DNA from: Symbiodinium natans | Taxonomy: Eukaryota > Sar > Dinophyceae > Suessiales > Symbiodiniaceae | DNA: 33,239 bases | Reading direction: 5' to 3' | NCBI GenBank assembly: GCA_905221605.1 | Contig: CAJNDS010001132.1 | Location: 1-33,239 of the forward strand | Part shown: positions 1 through 8,200 of the stretch, piece by piece | Position numbering within the stretch: position 1 is the stretch's first letter | How the letters are laid out: every line of letters begins with the position of its first letter | Position numbers and translations under genes: made by a program | Notes under the pieces: model-generated | Seen by the model: the letters and a program-made list of their open reading frames with translations, nothing else | Databases searched by the model: none | Told to the model about the DNA's origin: nothing

Positions 1-253
1 TAAGGGTAGCATCTTTCCCAGTCACTGTCGCCATCTCCATTGACAGCAGTGTAAAGGCTGCCACCAATGACCAACGAAGCAGCCATGCCGGGCAGTTAGT
101 TCGGGGAGGGCAAGCGGGCGCCTGCTCCTGTGAGCCCTGGCGGCACAGAACAAGGGGGCAAGTTAGCGGGTAATACCATCGCTCCTTTATGTTCGTGGCT
201 GAGAGGGCTATGAGCCACAGGAACAAACTGTCAATCCATGCGGGGGACTAGGG

Positions 254-278
254 CGTGTGAGTGCGGGCGCACTCACGT
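254..278. repeat. Palindrome-bearing 25-mer, copy 1
   Basis: The core at 257-276 is a perfect inverted repeat, GTGAGTGCG-GG-CGCACTCAC, with 9-bp arms and a 2-nt centre. The same 25 bases recur at 486-510 in the same orientation. Confidence 0.8.
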
Positions 279-485
279 ACCCAACATCAAATCACTCCCG
301 CACCCTCACAAGATGCTCCGCAGGTGATACTCGGGAGCAAGGGAGCAACCCGAACGGGAGCTCACTAAGCCGCTTCACTGCGCCCCTAATCGGAAATTGC
401 GGTGAGGGGTCACTGCTCGTCAAGCTTGTACAGAGAACGTAAATGGATCTACTGCTTTGAGAAGAGTTGCAGGTTCCTACACCGC

Positions 486-510
486 CGTGTGAGTGCGGGC
501 GCACTCACGT
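486..510. repeat. Palindrome-bearing 25-mer, copy 2
   Basis: This is an exact second copy of the 25-mer at 254-278, with its 9-bp-arm palindrome at 489-508. The copies start 232 bp apart and lie in the same orientation. Confidence 0.8.
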
Positions 511-1340
511 GGCATGAGCAACTCAACCGTCCTCCTCCACTTGCCCAGGAACTGGGGTCCTAGCCTGGCTAGAGGAGGGGAAGAGTATAGCATTGTTTCG
601 CATTCGCGCGACACCTAAGTCCATCAATTCCGTAACATGAAGCTGCAATTTGAAATGGGTGCAGTTCACACGCACGACGGGCACAACACGCTGTGTACTG
701 GCGAAGGTTGACGTCGATGTCACAAAACGCCTGCGCGATGCCCAAGCCCCGATGATACCTCCCCAGCGCCGACAAACAGCAGCCACTCTCGCGGTTTCCC
801 TCAGAGATGGGAGGGCAACCCTATAATTCTCGACTCCAGGAGCGACGTGAGGGAGGCGAGTATAACAACAACCCCAATTCGACTGTTGTTGCCGCCAGAG
901 GTACACTTGTGGAGGCTCGGAGAGGCCTTCGCGCGGCTCTATAATTAACCACAGGCTCAAGCACACAGCGCACGCATCAAAGAGGATACAACGCAATGCA
1001 TCCAATGGGCAGTCGTGAAGGTGTCTATCGCTGTGCCTGGAGGCGGGCCTACAGTAGGCCGACGTAGGGCTCAACTGCGAGACAATCACAAGCAGCGGAG
1101 CAAGACGTTCCATATGGATTTGAGGGCTGGATGCCTCAACCATGTCAGTGATGCCTTCCTGAGGGGAAGGCGGTGGACTACCTCAGATCTACAGAGTTGA
1201 CCTGAGCCAGCACTGCACAGCGCCCATGAAAAAGTCCCGCCAACACATTCCCTAGAATGCAAAACCGCGAAAGCAGTGCGAAACTGGAGAATGATACCCT
1301 CATGCTTCCAAGGCCAAGCATTAGTGAAGGGGCGGGGTCC

Positions 1341-2741
1341 TTACTGCATTTTCATAAGTATGTTTGCATTCGGAGCAAAAGCTCGGAGTACTGTCGACGC
1401 AGGACTCGCAACTGCCCCTTGTGAGTCGGCCAGGACAAAAGATCGACACTCGAGGTGCCCACTGCGTTCTCTCATCGCTTGCACGCATTTGACCATCAAC
1501 AGGGACACAGGCCAGCTACAAGAAGCCAAAACAGGGCAAGGTAGATCATTCCAATCGCTTGGGTTGAGGAGCTGCAGGTGCCAGGACGGCCAGCCAAAAG
1601 TGACTGGTGGGTGCGCAGCCCTTACAGCCAGGAGATCATTGTAGGCATATACAGTGAACGGTGTGCCCACCGGCCAATCTACCAGGGCACAGCACGGAGG
1701 GACAGGTAGGTGACTAAGTTGCGAAACAGCGAAGACCCCAAGGAGATCTGGCTGCAGGCGGTTCGGGCACAAAGTACATAAGGCAGGGAAAAGTTGAGTG
1801 GTAAGTTGGAGAGTATCCCCTTCAAGAGCTTCTTGTCGAAAGGGGGCAACGCACCAAACGATTTGAATCTTACAACCTTGATGTTGAGTAACGCGCACAA
1901 GGGTGAGATTGGCAACAAGGCCAGCATACCTTACCCTACAACGAGAAGCTGCTTCACGGACTGACCAAGGGGCAGGCACGTGACGCTGCAAGGTGGACTG
2001 TGTGCGAGGCCATAGACTGCCACAGTGGCCCTCTGCCTGCGGGTGAGGAGAATCCATTTGGGCAGGCCAATGATGCTCATGAGCAAGTCGCCCGCCCAGG
2101 AGCTGCCTTGCAGGAGTTTGATTAGCAAAGTCAGCTGTAAACGGTGAACGCAGTCGGAGGAAGCGGAGGCTCGCGAGTGGGAAGTCTCCAACTGCATGGA
2201 CTTCGTAAGTGCATTCGTCAAGAGGCGTGACTCCAAAGAACGCTCCGGCGTGTTCCCCCGTGGGAATCGCAAAGAAGGGCATTCCCCTCAGACCTTCCAA
2301 GAGAAGTCGGAACCAGTGCGAATTAACTGATGCAAGACAGGCCACAGACTGGATAGCCAATTGGCACCAATGGAGCATGTGCCAATGAAAGTCTAAGCCG
2401 CCCGAGACCTGGCCGATCTTTATTTCTTGTCTTATGCACCAACTAAGCCAAGCCTGGAAGGCATCAGCGGCATTTTCAGTGCCATGAACACTCTGCAATG
2501 GCAGGGCAAGAACAACCTTGATGTTGCAGAGATCCACAAGAAGGCGCTGCGCGACTGACGATGTCAGTCTTTGCACAGGGTCCTCTCCACCTCCGCAAAG
2601 AGGAATTAGAGGGTCATTGCCTAGGACCAGCGTCAAGGCCACCGGGGACAAATCCAAGGACAGAGCTTGCGGCAGAGCAAGAGTACGGGCGTACTCAAGC
2701 TGCCTTGGGTCGCTGTCAAGGCAGTCTTCCTCTGTTGACAT
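1341..2741 (-). CDS. Unknown retroelement protein F, paralogue of G
   Basis: This is the last large frame of the element, about 466 residues from the ATG at 2741 to a TAA at 1341; the frame is open slightly further upstream. No known family was recognised. Its C-terminal half aligns by eye with the protein from 2905-4257. Both contain LVDWPVGT, then a variable stretch, then M-R-x-R-S-G-x-L-E-x-R-x-F-V-L-x-D-x-Q-G, and end with an A-F-x(3)-A-x(2)-L-x-K motif. An earlier block (AGLVANLTLV... here, VGQIATFVLV... in G) also aligns. The pair therefore looks like an old tandem duplication of a module of about 250 residues. The repeated Trp/Pro/Gly pattern suggests a folded domain, but its function is unknown. 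The second element copy retains only rearranged pieces of this gene. Confidence 0.5.
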   Translation of the reverse strand: MSTEEDCLDSDPRQLEYARTLALPQALSLDLSPVALTLVLGNDPLIPLCGGGEDPVQRLTSSVAQRLLVDLCNIKVVLALPLQSVHGTENAADAFQAWLSWCIRQEIKIGQVSGGLDFHWHMLHWCQLAIQSVACLASVNSHWFRLLLEGLRGMPFFAIPTGEHAGAFFGVTPLDECTYEVHAVGDFPLASLRFLRLRSPFTADFANQTPARQLLGGRLAHEHHWPAQMDSPHPQAEGHCGSLWPRTQSTLQRHVPAPWSVREAASRCRVRYAGLVANLTLVRVTQHQGCKIQIVWCVAPFRQEALEGDTLQLTTQLFPALCTLCPNRLQPDLLGVFAVSQLSHLPVPPCCALVDWPVGTPFTVYAYNDLLAVRAAHPPVTFGWPSWHLQLLNPSDWNDLPCPVLASCSWPVSLLMVKCVQAMRERSGHLECRSFVLADSQGAVASPASTVLRAFAPNANILMKMQ

Positions 2742-2904
2742 GCTCAAGTTGGGCCGCAAGGCAACGAGTCGTATAGTGTGGCGGCAGGAAAGTGACGTCG
2801 CGGGGCAGCCTCAGACTCCCATGAGCCAAAGCACTACTACGCTAGTGTGAGCCAAAAGGCGGCAAGAAGGCGTTACCAATGCAGCAAAGCCAGCCGTCCT
2901 AGCA

Positions 2905-4257
2905 TCAAAGTAGGCTGTGGGAGGCGGAGACCAATCTAAACAGGTGACCTTCGAAGGTGAGGCACTTGTACTTAAGAAGCACCCTCGCATCCTCATGGAA
3001 CGCTGTTTGGATTTTGGTGCACGTGTCCGCAACAAAGCCCTGTTCATCGCAAAGTACGAAAGCCCGACTTTCAAGGTAACCACTCCGTTGCCGCATGTGT
3101 TGCACAATTAGTATTTGCAACATTAGGACCGGCAGCATTGGATCGATTGTGAGATTGAGAGGGAGCATCCCATCAGGCGGATTGACAATACAGAGGCGCC
3201 TACTAAAGTAAGACCCTACCAGGACCGGATGCGTCTCTACCATGTGCTCAAAGGAGGGGAAGGCAACAGCAATAAAGACCGTGCCAACAGGCCAATCAAC
3301 AAGAAAGCTGTCTAGAGGGACAGCAAAAGTCAGTCCCTGGACAACTACTTGGATCTGCACCAGATTGAGATCAAGTCGGAAGGCCATGTTTTCCAGGAGG
3401 AGCGGAAGAAGTTCAGCGCCTCGTTGGGTAGAGTCGAGAAGGTACCACTCTCCGTGCGTGTAGGGTGAGCAACACATGGTGTACTTGAGCATACATCCAA
3501 ACTCGAGTCCAACTTCAACAAGGACGAAGGTGGCGATTTGGCCAACGAAAGCACATGTCGCACCCAGACCCTGTTCGTGAAAGGCGCAGGCCGTTTGAGT
3601 GGTGAACTGGTACTCTTGCACCCGTGGCGCACCGGTGCCATTCTCAGCTGGGAGGGGCCCAGAGGGGCGTTTAAGAACGCCAGGCCAAAAACCATGGTGG
3701 GTGGCACGAGCAAGCAGGATGGGAGGTGACCTTTGGTATGCGAGAAGAGGTGCATGAAGACGGAAAACAGGCAGACAGGACAGCGAGCTCAACCGAAGAA
3801 AAAACACCTCGTAGCTGCCCAGGGTGGTAGTGGCAATTCTGCAAGATGCATGCAATGTTACCGGGAGCGCAATTATATACGCCTGCCCGAAGTGGCCAGC
3901 AAGTACATTATGCCACGCCACACTCACCGAACCCATAGCGCGCAGAGTTTGCAACCCCCATTGCTGCCACTCAAGGCATCCACATCCATCTATCTCCCTT
4001 AACTGGAGGGCAAGTCCCTTGGACCAACAGCGGTGGATAAGCTGGAGAGCAGCCCCAACCAATTCGGAGGAATTTACATCGGCATCCAAGTGTGCACGAA
4101 TGGAGACTGTGCCAGCCAGCTGCATAATGCAAAAGGCGATACTGGACTCCACGGTGCGGAATTTGTTGTCATATGAGAAGAGGCAGGGCGAAGTATGGAT
4201 GGAAGAGCCAAGAATCTTCCTAAGATGATCCGGCGCCAAATCCAGACAGAAGGCCAT
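2905..4257 (-). CDS. Unknown retroelement protein G, paralogue of F
   Basis: This frame of 450 codons starts at an ATG (4257), but that start is probably an artefact. Compared with the second copy (near 19480), this copy has one extra A in the CCAAATCC stretch near 4239. In copy 2 the frame continues upstream without a break into the 78-codon frame here at 4258-4456, so the ancestral protein was longer at its N-terminus. The C-terminal region shares LVDWPVGT and the RSGxLExRxFVL motif with protein F. No known family was recognised. It lies between protein E and protein F on the same strand. The intact frame across both inversion breakpoints of copy 2 suggests this copy has the ancestral arrangement. 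Confidence 0.5.
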   Translation of the reverse strand: MAFCLDLAPDHLRKILGSSIHTSPCLFSYDNKFRTVESSIAFCIMQLAGTVSIRAHLDADVNSSELVGAALQLIHRCWSKGLALQLREIDGCGCLEWQQWGLQTLRAMGSVSVAWHNVLAGHFGQAYIIALPVTLHASCRIATTTLGSYEVFFLRLSSLSCLPVFRLHAPLLAYQRSPPILLARATHHGFWPGVLKRPSGPLPAENGTGAPRVQEYQFTTQTACAFHEQGLGATCAFVGQIATFVLVEVGLEFGCMLKYTMCCSPYTHGEWYLLDSTQRGAELLPLLLENMAFRLDLNLVQIQVVVQGLTFAVPLDSFLVDWPVGTVFIAVAFPSFEHMVETHPVLVGSYFSRRLCIVNPPDGMLPLNLTIDPMLPVLMLQILIVQHMRQRSGYLESRAFVLCDEQGFVADTCTKIQTAFHEDARVLLKYKCLTFEGHLFRLVSASHSLL

Positions 4258-4604
4258 TGCGCGGGTTAAGGGTCAGTGCTCCCATAACGAGCGCTTGAGC
4301 AAAATAACTGTCACGCATGTGCCAACTATATTCGGATGAGGAGGGGTAGATGATCACAATGTTAGCAGTGATCAAACAACGAAGCAAATAACAGAGGAGC
4401 ACGTAAAGGTACGAGTACCATAAGCGGCAATAAAGCCCACCGAGCACAAAGTACAAGGGGCAACCACACCCTCACTCAGTGGACACATTGGCACATAGCT
4501 CCACTGTCTGCGAACAGATGGCCAAAGTGAGGTGGGTCCAGCCAGGGGCATTAAAGCCAATAACGTGGCTCTGGATCTATTGTGTGAGAAGAAACAAGGT
4601 ATGA
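4258..4604 (-). pseudogene. Frameshifted N-terminal part of protein G
   Basis: Two short overlapping minus-strand frames (4220-4456 and 4372-4617) bridge proteins E and G. In copy 2 the first of these runs in frame into the G sequence (19238-19693), which supports it as true coding sequence broken here by a one-base insertion. The translation at 4380-4456 is hydrophobic and aromatic-rich and could include a membrane segment, though this may be an accident of frame. Confidence 0.4.
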
Positions 4605-5210
4605 CTACCACGGCCAAAAGAAGTGGTAGGGGAATTGTTCACTCTCACACAGTTCACGGGCAATGACTGTTGCTCTTGGCGTTAAGACCTGGAGCAGTGC
4701 CTCTACCCTACCCCATCCAGTTTTGTGCCCGATTATAGCCCCGACAACTCGTGAAGACCACTTGGGGGTCAAAGAAAAGTGCTCCGAAAGTGATTGGGCA
4801 AGCGCACGTTCTCCAACGCACGAGATGGCACGGAGATTTGGTGCACTTATTTTCCATGGCATTGACACGGTAGCGCGAGGTTGAGTGGCAGCGTCCAGCC
4901 TTGCAATGACTTCAATGAGAGTCCATGCAAGTAGGAGTTTTTCCTCATCCAGATCTTCGACAATCTCTTGAATGATCAGTGGATTACCAAAGGAGACGCC
5001 TCGACATAAACGATCCTTATGGTACGAGGAAAGGGTTTCGTTCGACTTGCTTTCCTCTAAGAGAGCCACGAGGATCGCTCCCGCTGCAGCAGGGAGGACC
5101 GTGAGTTCGAAGTCAGTTGTGTTGGATTGACTACCAATGGCTTCATGATAACGCCAGGCCAGGAGGCAGCGTGTGGCAGCCAGCATGTTTGGTTGTGCAC
5201 GGGCGTTCAC
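4605..5210 (-). CDS. Unknown retroelement protein E
   Basis: This is an open frame of 201 codons with its first in-frame ATG at 5186; the 5210 start is a GTG codon, so the real N-terminus is uncertain. It follows the RT/RNase H frame after about 70 bases in a different frame. The predicted protein is helical and rich in Ala, Leu and Glu, with no membrane segment or recognisable catalytic motif. A copy at 19842-20447 differs at only a few residues (Leu/His and Ala/Glu changes), and the frame is intact in both. That is weak evidence for coding, because the copies are very young. No function can be assigned. Confidence 0.5.
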   Translation of the reverse strand: MNARAQPNMLAATRCLLAWRYHEAIGSQSNTTDFELTVLPAAAGAILVALLEESKSNETLSSYHKDRLCRGVSFGNPLIIQEIVEDLDEEKLLLAWTLIEVIARLDAATQPRATVSMPWKISAPNLRAISCVGERALAQSLSEHFSLTPKWSSRVVGAIIGHKTGWGRVEALLQVLTPRATVIARELCESEQFPYHFFWPW

Positions 5211-5278
5211 AACTGATCTGAGCCAAAGGTGCCGCCATCACGAAAGAGGGAGGGTGGTTGAAATGGGGACAACACGCA

Positions 5279-8200
5279 TCACAACGAGGGGGGTGTTACC
5301 CACAATCCCCTACGTGGAACAGCTGTGGCATCAACGCGTCTCCTTTTATCGTCTCTTTGCCTCTCGACCTCTAGTATATCCTGAACTTCCAGGATAAGGC
5401 GCTTGGACACCCTGTTGGTGGTTGCCTTTGGGCGCTTTGGGAGAGCAGGGCTATGACACGCGATACCCGCAGCGTTTAACGCATCAACTGCCGCATTAAA
5501 TTCACTCTTCGTGGTGGTAATAGCAAAGACATCTTGTAGGTTAGCAAATTCCTGGTTAGGTGTGACCTGTGGATGACAGTGCTGCCCCACCTGGATGAGC
5601 TGAACCAACGCTTCAGTAGCCCCTTCGATGAAGGGCGAAACTGCGGTTCTATTTTTGACGTACACCCCGTCATGTACCCAAAGCACTGTGCCTGCGCAGT
5701 ACGGGAGCATTGCAGCGAGCCCTTTTCGCATTACGAAGCTTTCCGCAGCTTCAAGTGCAAAAGTTGCCCAATTCCTGTTGTTGACCCTTGCATCCGGTTG
5801 GTAAAAAGGGATTCCTTGCTGGATCATAATCTGGAGGGTAGCTTTAGCCTGCACCAAATGTGCAAGAAAACTTGCCAAGGCAGGGGGAATGGCATAAGCA
5901 GCAATACTGCCTTCATAAACATGCCGAAGGAAAGCATTGCTGTCCATTCCGACTGCTCTTTGCAACAAGTGCTTGGTTTGCACTGTTTGTGCTTTGGGTG
6001 CGCGTGCAAGGTGACTACTAAATAGCTCCCTGGCTTCAAGCAACGTTGGGAGGGGTGGGTGAGTAGGGCTGTGACATGTAAGGAGGCGCAAAAGCGTATA
6101 ATGCGCACCTTTCATGTCGATTTCAATTGCGTTCGGTCCGATGGCTAAGAAACGTGTTAGCCTTTTACTCGTTTGCCAGTGCCGTATGGCATAATATCTA
6201 CCCTGTGGGTGCGAAGATGGCCTTCGATACTGGACCAGCCCTGGCCACGTTGTATCAAGCTCGGGGGGAGGCTTGATCCGATTGTAGAGGCAAAACCGCA
6301 AAAGCAGTTCCGGATTCCAAAGTGGGGGGGCCTCAAGAGAAATAGTTTCAGCTCCGGAATGCAAATCCTGTATAGCTTGTAGGTGCCATTGCTTGGAAGG
6401 CAACAGAATAGGCGGAAAGCACTCAGTGTTTATTTGCATATGAGGCTGACCCTCACCCGAGTCAAAGAAGACATCTTCATGAAGGGGTGCTTCGTAGCGG
6501 AGACTGTTAGCAGCGATTCCTGCCAGGTGATCAGCGACTTTGTTGCCGACGCGAGGGACGTATGACCAATGCACTGTAATGGGTGTGTGCGTTAACTTTT
6601 GCCACATGTTGTCCAGTTTTCGCACAAGGTCTTCCCTATGTAGTCTCAAGGCACCAGCAAAGTGCTTTACAATGTTGATGCAGTCGCCCTGAAGGATAAC
6701 CTCCCTAATTTGATTGCTAGCAGCTAGAGATAATGCCTTGTCTAACGTTGCGTCAGCGGCGCGTATTTCCGCAAACATAGAATCTGGACAAGGTTGGAGT
6801 GGGATGGCAATCGTTTCAAGAATTACCGGGACTGGTCCGGGCGACCATACGATACCACCCGCACCACCGATACCTTCTTGCACGTGGCAGCTGCCGTCAA
6901 ATTGAGCAACAAGGTGGGTATCTTTGACAGGTTTTAACTCAACAATAAGTGGAGTACCTGCAGGGATTGGCCTTAATGCCGTAACTTTAAGGTGCAGATT
7001 GCCGCAATGACACATTTTAGGCCATAGAGCAATATTAGGGACGCCAAGGGTCTGTTGATACATAGGTGCAAGCAAGTAGTGCTGTGCATCTAATGTTGCT
7101 AAGACATCCCCTATATTGGCATTCCTGGGGGAGACGGTAACACCTTGGGCGCTTGCTTTAATTAAGGCAGAAAGGGGATGCTTGACCTCAAAATGGAGTC
7201 CTCCGTCGTTGCAACAGGGCTTGCAGCGTTCCGTGTCAACCCACCATGCCGGTAATGCTTTGGGAAGTAACATCCTCGGGATGGTATTCCAAAGACGTGA
7301 CGCGAGCTTGGGTATGTTACTGATGTGTTTTGCCCGTTGCGGTGTCTCACACCATCCAGGGTGCCAGGTGCATTGCTGTTCCATAGTATATCTTCTTATG
7401 GTCGCAATCCATGCTAATAGGACGGCACAGAATTTCTTGTCAATCCCTCCCTCAACATTGATCTTAGGAAGGGCAGTGTGACACAGGGAGTCAAACGAGG
7501 CAGTGCCAGCATATCCCAATGTGACTAGGACAATAAAGAGGGAGGCTTTGGTGACCACACAAGCCGTAAGCCAATGCTCTGTTGTGTTTGCTCCCAGCCC
7601 ACAGAGCAGGCAGTGGCTTTGGATGAAAGTACACTGGTGCTCATTGGGTATAGCTGCTCTGTAAGTAATAGTTCTAGCCGGAGCACCAGGCATTGCCGCA
7701 CATTGCAGGAGTGGTGCTTGGTTAACATCACAGCAAGGCAGCATGCAGCTGATGGCATGGGCAAGGTCATCAGGGCAGCTTTGGTTGAGATGACAGAGTT
7801 TGCAGACTGGCATGCTGCCGAACCCATTGTCATACCAGAGCTCTTTCCCTGTTTGTTTGCGTAGGCAGACTCTACATTGCTCGTCCCTAGAGGCATATTG
7901 CCTGTACACAAAATATGCATCGGCTTCTTCAACAATGGCCCATCTAAGTGCGTAGCAACGAGTGACATCCGAAGCCACGTTCTTTGGCGGGAGGTTTAGC
8001 GCAAGCAAAATGGCACATAACTGTCTCTCATGTGCATGGTTCGCAACTTTTTGCCGAAGATATCCTTGCGCCTGAACACAAGCAGCATTGCGTAACACTG
8101 CTCTAAGCGCAATTTGCGCCTGCTTGAGCTTGCGACCGTCTGAGTGAGGGCTCACTCGAGGCAGCGCAGCAGATAGGGCATCATGGCACTTGCTTTTGAA

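Larger units (their letters stand above)
1..1340. other. Left flank, no convincing gene
   Basis: No recognisable protein domain was found on either strand. The longest open frame is 206 codons on the minus strand (523-1143) with a true ATG at 1143, but its translation has no recognisable motif, is rich in Arg, Ser and Cys, and reads like a chance frame. The only clear structure is a pair of identical palindrome-bearing 25-mers at 254-278 and 486-510. The minus-strand side next to 1341 would hold the 3' UTR of the large retroelement, but no poly(A) or simple-repeat tail is visible, so the element's 3' boundary is undefined. Confidence 0.5.

Noticed and set aside
523-1143. 206-codon minus-strand frame with an ATG
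   Set aside because: No motif, unusual Arg/Ser/Cys-rich composition and no second copy; reported only in the flank description.
2838-2862. Minus-strand TTTTGGCTCA resembling part of the spliced leader
   Set aside because: Only 10 bases match and the following AAG is absent; it lies between genes G and F, inside the element.
4380-4456. Very hydrophobic, aromatic translation suggesting a membrane protein
   Set aside because: Short, out of register with neighbours in copy 1 and explained as a frameshifted piece of protein G; not called as a separate membrane protein.
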